Part shown: positions 32,883 through 41,147 of the stretch, piece after piece
Position numbering within the stretch: the first letter of the stretch is position 1
How the letters are laid out: each line of letters starts with the position of its first letter
Assembly (NCBI GenBank): GCA_036389675.1
Contig: DASVWI010000012.1
Coordinates: 186,001 to 250,000, forward strand
Direction of reading: 5' to 3'
Length of the DNA: 64,000 bases
From: DASQYE01 sp036389675
GTDB taxonomy: Bacteria > Acidobacteriota > Blastocatellia > Pyrinomonadales > Pyrinomonadaceae
Translations under genes and position numbers: made by a program
The notes under the pieces: model-generated
The model's database searches: none
The model's input: only the letters and a program-made list of their open reading frames with translations
What the model was told of the DNA's origin: nothing

Positions 32883-33994
32883 TGAAATTCATAGACGAGT
32901 ACAGGCAGGGCGACATCGCGCATAAGCTGGCGGAGCAGATCGCGCAACAGACTTCGCGCCCGCTCAAGATCATGGAAGTCTGCGGCGGCCACACGCACAC
33001 CATCTTCAAGTACGGCATAGAAGATTTGCTGCCCTCGAACATCACGATGATTCACGGGCCGGGCTGCCCCGTCTGCGTCATCCCCTTGGGACGCGTTGAC
33101 GATGCCATCTCGATAGCCCAGCGGCCCGGCGTCATCTTCACCACCTTCGGCGACGCGATGCGCGTGCCCGGCTCTCGAACCAGCCTGCTCGATGCCAAGG
33201 CTTCCGGGGCGGACGTGCGGATGGTCTATTCGCCGCTCGACTCTTTGAAGATTGCGAAGAAGAATCCTGACCGGCAGGTGGTCTTCCTCGCGCTCGGGTT
33301 TGAGACCACCGCGCCCTCGACGGCGCTGACCGTTCTACAGGCTGAGAAAGATGGTGTCGAGAATTTCAGCGTCTTCTGTAATCACATCACGATTGTGCCC
33401 GCCCTGAAGGCGCTGCTGGATTCGCCAGACTTGCAGCTGGACGGCTTTCTTGGCCCCGGCCACGTCAGCACGGTGATCGGCACGCGCCCCTATGAGTTCG
33501 TCCCCAGGGAGTACGGCAAGCCGGTCGCCGTCTCCGGCTTCGAGCCTTTAGACGTGCTACAGTCCGTCTATATGATCGTCAAGCAGGTCGTCGAAGGGCG
33601 CGCCGAAGTGGAGAATCAGTACGGGCGCTGTGTCAGCCGCGAAGGGAATCGGAAAGCGCTGGAAGTTCTCTTTGAAGTCTTTGAGCCGCGAGATTATTTC
33701 GAGTGGCGTGGCCTCGGCTCAATCGCCCATAGCGGGATGAAGCTGAGCCCGCGTTATGCCGCCTTCGATGCCGAGTTGAAATTCAGCGTGCCGGGACTTC
33801 GCATCGCCGACCCGAAGGCTTGCCAGTGCGGCGAGATTTTGAAGGGCGTCAAACGTCCGTGGGAGTGCAAGGTCTTCGGCACGGCCTGCACGCCCGAGAC
33901 GCCGATTGGCTCCTGTATGGTCTCAAGCGAGGGCGCGTGCGCGGCTTACTACAACTTCGGTCGGCTGTCGAAGATCGCCGAGCGCTCGGCGTAA
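32882..33994 (+). CDS. hypD: Hydrogenase maturation iron-sulfur protein HypD
   Basis: 370 residues. It contains MEVCGGHTHTIFKYGI, IHGPGCPVCVIPLG (the conserved CxGGH and CPVC redox/iron motifs), LGFETTAPSTA, LGPGHVSTVIG and the C-terminal 4Fe-4S region CQCGEILKG, ECKVFGTACTPETPIGSCMVSSEGACAAYY. HypD is the scaffold on which the Fe(CN)2CO unit is built with HypC and HypE. ATG 32882 overlaps the SIS stop codon. Confidence 0.95.
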   Translation: MKFIDEYRQGDIAHKLAEQIAQQTSRPLKIMEVCGGHTHTIFKYGIEDLLPSNITMIHGPGCPVCVIPLGRVDDAISIAQRPGVIFTTFGDAMRVPGSRTSLLDAKASGADVRMVYSPLDSLKIAKKNPDRQVVFLALGFETTAPSTALTVLQAEKDGVENFSVFCNHITIVPALKALLDSPDLQLDGFLGPGHVSTVIGTRPYEFVPREYGKPVAVSGFEPLDVLQSVYMIVKQVVEGRAEVENQYGRCVSREGNRKALEVLFEVFEPRDYFEWRGLGSIAHSGMKLSPRYAAFDAELKFSVPGLRIADPKACQCGEILKGVKRPWECKVFGTACTPETPIGSCMVSSEGACAAYYNFGRLSKIAERSA

Positions 33995-34035
33995 AGCGCT
34001 CGCTCGTCCAACGAGCTTCTCTATAGGTAACACAG

Positions 34036-34109
34036 GTCAGTACCGCCAAGGGTCTCGGGCGGGTCGTCATCGCCAATAACACCCGCCCGAGACCCTTGGC
34101 GGTACTGAC
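34036..34109. repeat. 29-bp perfect inverted repeat between hypD and hypE
   Basis: Left arm 34036-34064 and right arm 34081-34109 are exact reverse complements with a 16-base loop. The arm begins GTCAGTACCGCC and ends TCGGGCGGGT. It ends 11 bases before the hypE start codon. No T-run follows, so it is not an obvious terminator; it could be a mobile palindrome relic, an RNA processing site, or a brake on hypE translation. Confidence 0.75.
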
Positions 34110-34120
34110 AAGAGACTTTC

Positions 34121-35233
34121 ATGGCAGAAGAAGAGTTTACTCCGAGCCCGCTCTTTCAGAGAGTCGAGAGGGCACGGCGTCGAAAGCACAAGTTTAAGGA
34201 CGAGCAGATTACGCTCGCGCATGGGAGCGGAGGCCGCGCCATGCATGAGCTTGTCGAGGGACTCTTTCTTGAATACCTGCGCAACCCGCTGCTCGAAGCC
34301 CTCGAAGATCAGGCCGTCTTTGAAATCGGCGACGGTCAGCATCCGTCCCGCCTCGCCTTCACGACAGACTCTTATGTGGTCACGCCGGTCTTCTTCCCCG
34401 GCGGCGACATAGGCAGCCTCGCCGTCAACGGCACGGTCAACGACCTTGCCATGAGCGGCGCGCGACCCCTCTACCTGTCCGCCGGATTCATTCTCGAAGA
34501 AGGTTTCCCGGTCGCGGATTTGCGGCGGATACTAGCGTCGATGCGCGCGGCGGCGGAAGAGGCTGGCGTGCAGATCGTGACCGGCGACACAAAGGTCGTG
34601 CAGAAGGGAAGCGCGGATAGAATCTTCATCAATACGGCTGGCATCGGCTTGATCGAATCACCCGTCAAACTCTCGGCCACGCGCGCCACGGTCGGAGACA
34701 AGGTGATCTTAAGCGGCCACATAGGAGACCACGGCACGACCATTATGATCGCGCGCGGCGAGCTTGAGCTGGAAACCGAGATCGAGAGCGATACAGCGCC
34801 GCTCAATTCTCTGGTCAGAGAGATGCTGGACGAAGCGGCGGGCGCTGGTTTAGCAGACGCGATTCATTGCTTGCGCGACCCGACGCGTGGCGGCGTCGCG
34901 ACGACTCTTAACGAGATCGCGCTCAGCTCCGAAGTCTGCATTGAGATTCGGGAAGACCGCATCCCCGTGCGCGAAGAAGTTAAGGGCGCGTGCGAGATTC
35001 TCGGCCTCGACCCGCTTTACGTCGCCAACGAGGGAAAGCTGCTGGCTTTAGTCGCCAGCGAAGCCGCTGAACCTCTGCTCAGGCGCATGAGGGAGAACCC
35101 TTACGGGCACGATGCCTGCGTGATCGGCGAAGTGAAAAGAGAGCCGCAGGGGATCGTCGCCATGCGCACGGGCTTTGGCGGCACGCGTATTGTTGATATG
35201 CTGGTCGGCGAACAGCTTCCAAGAATATGCTAG
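34121..35233 (+). CDS. hypE: Carbamoyl-dehydratase HypE
   Basis: 370 residues. AIR-synthase-like fold: LAHGSGGRAMHELVEG, FTTDSYVVTPVFFPGGDIG, VNGTVNDLAMSGARPLYLS, GDTKVVQKG. The chain ends in PRIC, whose terminal Cys receives carbamoyl from HypF and is dehydrated to thiocyanate. The 3' end overlaps the nickel permease gene by 7 bases. Confidence 0.95.
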   Translation: MAEEEFTPSPLFQRVERARRRKHKFKDEQITLAHGSGGRAMHELVEGLFLEYLRNPLLEALEDQAVFEIGDGQHPSRLAFTTDSYVVTPVFFPGGDIGSLAVNGTVNDLAMSGARPLYLSAGFILEEGFPVADLRRILASMRAAAEEAGVQIVTGDTKVVQKGSADRIFINTAGIGLIESPVKLSATRATVGDKVILSGHIGDHGTTIMIARGELELETEIESDTAPLNSLVREMLDEAAGAGLADAIHCLRDPTRGGVATTLNEIALSSEVCIEIREDRIPVREEVKGACEILGLDPLYVANEGKLLALVASEAAEPLLRRMRENPYGHDACVIGEVKREPQGIVAMRTGFGGTRIVDMLVGEQLPRIC

Positions 35234-35991
35234 AAGAGACCGCCTCAACATCGCTCAGCGCCTTCGCCATGCTCGGCCTCGGACTCGTGTTCGGGCTCAA
35301 GCACGCGACCGAAGCCGATCACATCGTCGCCGTTTCATCAATCGTCAGCCACCAGCGCAGCCTCATACGCTCCGTCACGGTCGGCGCTCTCTGGGGCACA
35401 GGCCACACGGCTTCGCTCCTCTTCGTCGGCATCGTCGTGCTGGCGCTTCGCGTCGCCGTTCCCGAAGGGCTGGCAAACTGGCTGGAGTTCGGTGTGGCGT
35501 TGATGATTATCGCGCTCGGCGCAAGCGCGCTCCTGCGTTTGCGCTCAAGCCGCCGCCGGGACATACACCTGCATCAACATAAACACGACGGCGTGTCGCA
35601 CGTCCACCTTCATTTTCACGAGCACGAAACCGCGCACAAAGGCGCGGTCTCAACCCATTCGCACGCGGTTTCCCGCCTCGGCTTCAAACCGCTGCTGGTC
35701 GGCGCGATGCATGGGCTGGCCGGCTCTGCGACGCTCACTCTGCTGGTGCTGACACAGATTAATTCAACCGCGCTCGGCCTCGTCTACCTATCGGTCTTCG
35801 GCATCGGCTCTATCACAGGGATGTTTGTGATGTCGGGTTTGATCGGGCTGCCTTTCGCGCTCAGCGCGCGCAGATTCGGTGGCCTGCATTACGGCCTGCA
35901 AGCCATGGCCGGAGCCTTGAGCATCGCGTTCGGATTGTGGTACGCCTACGAGACGGGCATCGCGAGCGGCCTGTGGCGCACGCTGCTCTAA
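35227..35991 (+). CDS. NiCoT-type nickel/cobalt permease
   Basis: 254 residues, about six to seven membrane helices. Helix 1-2 has LGLVFGLKHATEADHIVAVSS-like sequence with the HX4DH metal motif (HATEADH). A His-rich loop (about residues 115-145: HLHQHKHD, HVHLHFHEHE, HSHAV) lies between helices, and a second motif GAMHGLAGSATL follows. It probably supplies nickel to the hydrogenase, since it overlaps hypE and ends the locus. Cobalt as substrate cannot be excluded. Confidence 0.85.
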   Translation: MLEETASTSLSAFAMLGLGLVFGLKHATEADHIVAVSSIVSHQRSLIRSVTVGALWGTGHTASLLFVGIVVLALRVAVPEGLANWLEFGVALMIIALGASALLRLRSSRRRDIHLHQHKHDGVSHVHLHFHEHETAHKGAVSTHSHAVSRLGFKPLLVGAMHGLAGSATLTLLVLTQINSTALGLVYLSVFGIGSITGMFVMSGLIGLPFALSARRFGGLHYGLQAMAGALSIAFGLWYAYETGIASGLWRTLL

Positions 35992-36068
35992 GCGGGACGC
36001 TCTCTCTATAACCTGAAATCTTTTTTCGCTTCCGCCGGGTTTCACACTTTCACATCCGGCGTGGTGAC

Positions 36069-36098
36069 GTGACAGCAATCATCAGGATAGGCTATGCT
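36069..36098 (+). promoter_or_regulatory. Candidate sigma-70-type promoter of tRNA-Ser
   Basis: GTGACA (36069-36074) and TATGCT (36093-36098) are 18 bp apart, about 25 bp before the mature tRNA end. Matches to consensus are 5/6 and 4/6. Position fits a tRNA promoter. Confidence 0.4.
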
Positions 36099-36122
36099 TT
36101 GGCGGCTGAATTTCGGCTCGTC

Positions 36123-36216
<94 letters not shown>

Positions 36217-36228
36217 CAAGGCGAAAGT

Positions 36229-36312
36229 AAAAAGGTAAAGGGCAAAAGTCGGGCCGAAAACCACTTTTAATCAAAAGCTTTTGCCAGCACTTTTACCTCT
36301 CACCTTTTGCCT
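36229..36312. repeat. Imperfect palindrome after the tRNA gene
   Basis: Left words GTAAAAAGGTAAAGGGCAAAAG are mirrored by CTTTTGCC, ACTTTTACC and CACCTTTTGCC on the right. It forms a long AT-rich hairpin between the tRNA and the YggT gene and may also help end tRNA transcription. Confidence 0.45.
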
Positions 36313-36378
36313 TCTTGATGCGAAAGCGTTAGAGTCGTAAGCAGAGATTGAAGCTCTTTGGCAAACGGGAAGGACGCG

Positions 36379-36897
36379 ATGGAAGATAATAAGCTGGCGG
36401 CGGATGAAGCGCGGCGCGAGTTGCAGCACGAAGCCGTGAAGTCGGAGATAGAGGCGGACGTGAACGCCGAGATTGCCGACCGCGCGGTTCGCACGACGCG
36501 CACCGAAGCCGTGCAGATGGAGAACATCGCGGGCGACTTTCGCGGCAAGGCGATAGATGAAGTCGTCGAGGTAGAGCGCGAGGTGGAGGTCAAGCGCACG
36601 ACGGCGCGCATCTCTCAGGTCGTTGATTACCTCTTCTTCATCATCTACGCGCTCCTGGCCGTCCGGCTGCTGCTGGCCTTGATCGGCGCGCGCCGCACCG
36701 CCGGCTTTGTGCAGTTCATCTACGCCCTGACCGACCCGCTCTATGCGCCCTTCAGGGGCATCGTGGCGAGTCCGACGACCGAGAGCGGGAACACGCTGGC
36801 GCTGCCGATTGTGATTGCGATTATCGTTTACGCGCTCCTGCATCTGGGCATCAACGGTCTGCTCCGGCTGATCGCGTATCGCAAAACAGAGATTTGA
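36379..36897 (+). CDS. YggT-family membrane protein
   Basis: 172 residues from ATG 36379, preceded by GGGAAGGA. Residues 1-78 are charged and probably helical or coiled (AADEARRELQHEAVKSEIEADVNAEIADR). The rest is a YggT domain with two membrane hairpins: VVDYLFFIIYALLAVRLLLALIG, then LTDPLYAPFRGIV with the family's DP-x-P-R signature, and a last helix pair. Role in bacteria is poorly known (osmotic tolerance, septum placement). The long charged N-terminus is unusual for the family. Confidence 0.82.
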   Translation: MEDNKLAADEARRELQHEAVKSEIEADVNAEIADRAVRTTRTEAVQMENIAGDFRGKAIDEVVEVEREVEVKRTTARISQVVDYLFFIIYALLAVRLLLALIGARRTAGFVQFIYALTDPLYAPFRGIVASPTTESGNTLALPIVIAIIVYALLHLGINGLLRLIAYRKTEI

Positions 36898-36906
36898 CAA
36901 TTTATC

Positions 36907-37008
36907 AGGCTTCGGGCTCCGCACAACGCTTGCCTTGTGAACCCCGCCAGGCCGGGAACGGAGCAACGGTAGCAACGGCGGCGTGTGTTGCGGGTAAGTC
37001 CGAAGTCT
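36907..37008 (+). ncRNA. ffs: Small signal recognition particle RNA (4.5S type)
   Basis: The core GTGAACCCCGCCAGGCC...GGAACGGAGCAACGGTAGCAAC is the SRP domain IV hairpin with its conserved asymmetric loops. The ends pair (AGGCTTCGG with CCGAAGTCT) and an inner helix CCGCACAAC/GTGTTGCGG follows. About 102 bases. Position just before dnaX is the usual one in many bacteria. It binds Ffh and directs membrane-protein synthesis. Confidence 0.9.
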
Positions 37009-37019
37009 GGCCACATCAA

Positions 37020-37113
37020 GCAAGGATGAAGGATGAAGGCGGAAGGATGAAGTAAAAGCATTCAAGACATTAGTATTGCTTTCATCCTTCATCCTTGCCG
37101 CCTTCATCCTTGC
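37020..37113. repeat. Dispersed palindromic repeat family 2, copy a, at the dnaX start
   Basis: GCAAGGATGAAGG (37020-37032) pairs exactly with 37101-37113, with further imperfect pairing inside. It ends 7 bases before the dnaX start codon, so the repeat takes the place of a normal ribosome-binding site region. A second full copy is at 49699-49785 and a half copy near 39543-39571. Confidence 0.65.
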
Positions 37114-37120
37114 TTTTCTC

Positions 37121-39079
37121 ATGTCCTATCAAGTCATCGCCCGCAAGTGGCGTCCGCAAACATTCGACGAAGTTACGGGGCAGGAGCCCATCACGCGCAC
37201 GCTCCGCAATGCCATCGAGCGCGAGCGGCTTCATCACGCCTACCTCTTCTCGGGCGCGCGCGGCGTCGGCAAGACCACCACCGCCCGCCTCCTCGCCAAA
37301 GCTCTTAATTGTCACAAGTCAAAGGGAGCGACGCCGACTCCCTGTGCGGCGGACGACCCCAAGCCTTGCGATTCATGCCGCGAGATAGCCGAGGGGCGCT
37401 CGATTGACGTGCTGGAGATCGACGCGGCCTCGAATACGGGCGTCGATAATGTGCGCGATGCGATTATCGGCAACGTCGCCATCGCGCCCGCGCGCGACCG
37501 CTATAAAGTCTTCATCATAGACGAAGTTCACATGCTCTCGGGCGCTGCCTTCAACGCGCTTCTGAAGACTCTGGAAGAACCGCCCTCGCGCGTCACGTTT
37601 ATCATGGCGACCACGGAGCTGCATAAAGTCCCCGACACGATTCTCTCGCGCTGCCAGCAGTTCGAGTTTCGCACCATCGCCACGGCGAAGATCGTCGAGC
37701 GCCTGCGGCTCATCGCCGACGCGGAAAAGATTTCCGTTTCGGAAGACGCGCTGCGCGAGATTGCGCGGGCGGGCGAAGGCTCTATGCGCGACGCGCAGTC
37801 CGCTTTCGATCAGGTGATCAGCTTCTCCGGCTCGAAGATCAAAGCTGAAGATGTCGAGACGGCGCTCGGGATCGCCGGGCACGAGATGCTCACGCGCGTC
37901 GTTCGTGCGGTCGCCGACGAGAAGCCGGCGGAAGCGCTCGCCGTCGTTGACGAGCTGGTCATGCGCGGCCACGACCTGAGAAACTTTTGCCGCGACCTGC
38001 TCGCACACCTGCGCGACCTGCTGGTGGCAAAGGTTGCCGGCGAGACGGGCGGGCTGCACGATTCGACGGCCACAGACCGCGCGGAGCTTTCGCGCTCGGC
38101 GGAAGACTTTTCCGAATCAGACCTCGTGCGCTTCTTTCATTCCCTGACCGAAACGGAAGGCCACCTGCGCACCGCCGCGCATCCGCGTTACCAGCTCGAA
38201 GTCGGTCTGGTGAAGTTGATAGAGATGCGCAGGCTCGCGCCGCTGGGCCAACTTATCGAAAGGCTGACGGCGCTCGAAGAATCTCTGCGAACGGGAAAGT
38301 CGCCGGCGACGGGCCGCACGCCTCCCGCGACGGCTGCGCCGGTGGGCGGTTCGCGTCCGGCGACGGGCGGCAAACGCGAAGCAACGACCGCCACGCCGAG
38401 AGCTACGAGCGCCGCCACGGGCGAGGTTGAAGCATATGCGGAGCCCGCCGCTAAGGTCTCCGCCGATGAAGTACCCTTTTCGTTAGACTCCACTTCATCG
38501 CGCCCGGCGTCGCCGCCGCCGGTGCTAACCCTTGTCGCGACGGGCGGGCAGACGGCTGAGAGTTCGAGCAAGGGCGTGTCTTCGGACGCGCACGTCAAAT
38601 CCGCGGTGGGCCTTGAAGACGGCAATCGCACGGGCCAAGGTGTGCCCGCAGCTTCTGCTGCCGCCGCCGCTCCGAGTTCCATGGTCGAAGCCTTAAAGAC
38701 GGGGCTGGAAAAGCGCAAGCGCATGTTTCTGGTCGTCGCGCTCGAAGGGGCGCGCAAGGTGAGCTTTGAGGGCGATGAGCTGGTCGTCGCCTTCGCGCCT
38801 GATGCCAAGCATCTGCGAGACAATCTGGCGAAGCCGGACAGCGTGAAAATGCTGCGAGAGGTCTGCCGCGAGCTGACCGGGCGCGACATGGGCGTGCGAA
38901 TCAGCGTTAAAGAGGCTGGCGAGATTGAGGAGGACGCGCCGCTCTCAAAGCAGGATGAAGCGCGGCGCGAGAAACAGCAGTTGCGCGAGATGGCCGAGCG
39001 CCACCCAGCCGTGCAGGAATTGCTGCAGACCTTTCATGGCGAGATTGTGGACGTGCGAAGGATGGATAGCGAGCAGTAA
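37121..39079 (+). CDS. dnaX: DNA polymerase III subunits gamma and tau
   Basis: 652 residues from ATG 37121 (MSYQVIARKWRPQTFDEVTGQE, the family start). AAA+ clamp loader: Walker A FSGARGVGKTTTARLLAKALNC, zinc module with CAADDPKPCDSC, DExx IDEVHMLSGAAFNALLKTLEEPP and sensor 1 ATTELHKVPDTILSRCQ. A Pro/Ala/Thr-rich linker (about 400-530) and a tau-specific C-terminus follow. An upstream in-frame start at 37076 would lie inside a repeat. The usual downstream partners ybaB and recR are missing here. Confidence 0.95.
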   Translation: MSYQVIARKWRPQTFDEVTGQEPITRTLRNAIERERLHHAYLFSGARGVGKTTTARLLAKALNCHKSKGATPTPCAADDPKPCDSCREIAEGRSIDVLEIDAASNTGVDNVRDAIIGNVAIAPARDRYKVFIIDEVHMLSGAAFNALLKTLEEPPSRVTFIMATTELHKVPDTILSRCQQFEFRTIATAKIVERLRLIADAEKISVSEDALREIARAGEGSMRDAQSAFDQVISFSGSKIKAEDVETALGIAGHEMLTRVVRAVADEKPAEALAVVDELVMRGHDLRNFCRDLLAHLRDLLVAKVAGETGGLHDSTATDRAELSRSAEDFSESDLVRFFHSLTETEGHLRTAAHPRYQLEVGLVKLIEMRRLAPLGQLIERLTALEESLRTGKSPATGRTPPATAAPVGGSRPATGGKREATTATPRATSAATGEVEAYAEPAAKVSADEVPFSLDSTSSRPASPPPVLTLVATGGQTAESSSKGVSSDAHVKSAVGLEDGNRTGQGVPAASAAAAAPSSMVEALKTGLEKRKRMFLVVALEGARKVSFEGDELVVAFAPDAKHLRDNLAKPDSVKMLREVCRELTGRDMGVRISVKEAGEIEEDAPLSKQDEARREKQQLREMAERHPAVQELLQTFHGEIVDVRRMDSEQ

Positions 39080-39163
39080 GCGGTCGGGAGAAGCTTCTGT
39101 TTTTGCCGCGCACTTCTTTGAACAAATCAGAGCGCACCCACGTATAGCATCCACGGAGGTACT

Positions 39164-39382
39164 TTGACGACAATGCGTAATCCAATTCTTGCGGGCATTC
39201 TCAGTTTTCTCGTTCCCGGCGTCGGGCAGATCTATAACGGTCGCATCCTGATCGGTATTCTGTGGCTGCTGGTATTCGGTTTTTCATGGATCGGGTCAGC
39301 CGGCACGCTCGGCTGGATAGTTCATCTCATCTCCGCCTGGTGCGCCTACAGCTACGCGAGCGAGAACCGCGTCCGCATCTAA
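39164..39382 (+). CDS. Small membrane protein, TM2-like
   Basis: 72 residues (TTG 39164 lies 4-5 bases after GGAGG; ATG 39173 is the alternative start, 13 bases away). MRNPILAGILSFLVPGVGQIYNGRILIGILWLLVFGFSWIGS has the NP-x-A-x-LSF-x-PG-x-GQ-x-YNG pattern of TM2-like small membrane proteins, then a second hydrophobic stretch. Function unknown. A family 1 palindrome follows its stop. Confidence 0.7.
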   Translation: MTTMRNPILAGILSFLVPGVGQIYNGRILIGILWLLVFGFSWIGSAGTLGWIVHLISAWCAYSYASENRVRI

Positions 39383-39416
39383 AACAAGCGACAAAAGAGA
39401 GCCATTAACAGGCATA

Positions 39417-39499
39417 GACAGAGATGGTCGGGATAAAGAGCAGGAGCATTGTGACATGAATGCTTTATGCTTTTTCTTTATCCCGACCATCTCTCTGTC
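39417..39499. repeat. Dispersed palindromic repeat family 1, copy b
   Basis: GATGGTCGGGATAAAG (39423-39438) is perfectly complementary to 39476-39491; outer arms GACAGA and TCTGTC also pair. The middle has ATGAATGCTT as in the other copies. It follows the small membrane protein gene and may act as a bidirectional hairpin. Confidence 0.65.
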
Positions 39500-39695
39500 C
39501 ATCCCTGTTTGAATCTGCTTTGAGAACCGCCGGTCGTTCCTTCATCCTTTCGACTTCATCCTTCATCCTTGCCTTGTGATATGCTTGGCGCGTGCTGGCC
39601 GGGAATCGTTCTTGCGCGCGCGGGCTTCGGGTTGTGTCCCTCGCGCGGGTCAGTCGTTTTCGACGTAAACCGAATCTTTGGGGAGGCCCTGAAAG

Positions 39696-41129
39696 ATGGC
39701 AGAAGCAGCGATTGGAATGGCCGGGATGGGCGTGATGGGCTCGAACCTGGCTCTTAATATGGAGCGCAACGGCTTTCCCGTGGTCGTCTGGGATCGCGAC
39801 TCGTCGTATGTCGAGAAGGCTTTGGAGAGCGTCGGCAAGGACTCGCGCATCACTTCGGCGAAAACGCCGGAAGAGTTCGTGCGCGCCATCAAGCGCCCGC
39901 GCAAGATCATGATCATGGTCAAGGCGGGCGCGCCCGTGGACTGGACTATAGAACAGTTCAAACCTTTTCTCGAAGCGGGCGACATTCTGATAGACGGCGG
40001 CAATTCGTGGTTTGAAGACACGCGGCGGCGCGAGGCCGCGCTCAAGGCCGAAGGCCTGCGCTTCGTGGGCTCCGGCGTGTCGGGCGGCGAAGAGGGCGCG
40101 CTCCACGGGCCGTCGCTCATGCCGGGTGGCGCTGTGGAGGCTTACGAAGAGATACGCCCCATCTGGGAAGCCATCGCCGCTAAAACGGAGGACGGGCCAT
40201 GCACTACGCACATCGGCCCGAACGCCTCGGGCCATTTCGTCAAGATGGTGCATAATGGTATCGAGTACGGCGATATGCAGTTGATCGCCGAAGCTTACGA
40301 TATCCTTCGTCGCGTCGTCGGGATGGAAACGGGGGAGCTGGCCGACACCTTCGCGCGCTGGAACGAAGGGCTGCTCGATTCTTATCTGATCAAGATCACC
40401 TCTGAGATTTTCCGTGTCAGGGACGAGGAGACGGGCCAGCCGCTCGTAGACTTGATCTTGGATAAGGCGGGGCAGAAGGGAACCGGCAAGTGGACGGCGC
40501 AGGTGGCGCTCGATCTGGGCGTTGCCATCCCGACCATCGGGGCTGCCATCGAAGCGCGCTTCATCTCGGCCATGAAGGAGGAGCGCGTCGCGGCCAGCCG
40601 CACGATCTCCGGCCCGAAAGCTTCGAGCCACGGCGCGGGTGATCGCGCCTCCCTGATTGAAGCCGTGCGCGATGCGCTCTACGCCTCGAAGATTTGCTCC
40701 TACGCGCAGGGCTTCAACCTGATTCGCGCCGGTTCCGACGAGAACCACTGGAACATTGACCTGAGCGAGATGGCGCGTATCTGGAAGGGCGGCTGCATTA
40801 TCCGCGCACGCTTCCTTGATCGCATCAAAGACGCTTACAGGCGCGACCCCGCGCTGGTTAATCTTCTGCTCGACGAAGATTTCAAGAAGTGGATGGACGA
40901 GGCGCAAAGCAACTGGCGCGCATCCATCAATCTCGCGCAGCAGAGCGGCGTGCCTGTGCTCGCCATGTCGGCGAGTCTGGCCTACTTCGACAGCTATCGC
41001 ACGGCCAACCTTCCGCAGAATCTAACGCAGGCCCAGCGCGACTACTTCGGCGCGCACACCTACGAGCGCGCGGACAAGCCCGGTCAGGGAGCGGTTCACA
41101 CCGATTGGGAAACGTCTGTGCCCAAATGA
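39696..41129 (+). CDS. gnd: 6-phosphogluconate dehydrogenase (decarboxylating)
   Basis: 477 residues, normal family length. NADP fold GMAGMGVMGSNLALNMERNGF, substrate motif LIDGGNSWFEDT, FVGSGVSGGEEGALHGPSLMPGG, catalytic region HFVKMVHNGIEYGDMQLI and KGTGKWT. It converts 6-phosphogluconate to ribulose-5-phosphate, CO2 and NADPH. GGGAGG lies about 9 bases before the ATG. First gene of an operon with zwf, opcA and pgl. Confidence 0.95.
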   Translation: MAEAAIGMAGMGVMGSNLALNMERNGFPVVVWDRDSSYVEKALESVGKDSRITSAKTPEEFVRAIKRPRKIMIMVKAGAPVDWTIEQFKPFLEAGDILIDGGNSWFEDTRRREAALKAEGLRFVGSGVSGGEEGALHGPSLMPGGAVEAYEEIRPIWEAIAAKTEDGPCTTHIGPNASGHFVKMVHNGIEYGDMQLIAEAYDILRRVVGMETGELADTFARWNEGLLDSYLIKITSEIFRVRDEETGQPLVDLILDKAGQKGTGKWTAQVALDLGVAIPTIGAAIEARFISAMKEERVAASRTISGPKASSHGAGDRASLIEAVRDALYASKICSYAQGFNLIRAGSDENHWNIDLSEMARIWKGGCIIRARFLDRIKDAYRRDPALVNLLLDEDFKKWMDEAQSNWRASINLAQQSGVPVLAMSASLAYFDSYRTANLPQNLTQAQRDYFGAHTYERADKPGQGAVHTDWETSVPK

Positions 41130-41147
41130 GGGGCGCGTGAAAACCAG

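Noticed and set aside
36893..36898. TTGACA hexamer before the SRP RNA
   Set aside because: It overlaps the YggT stop codon and lies only about 8 bases before the RNA's 5' end, with no -10 at proper spacing.
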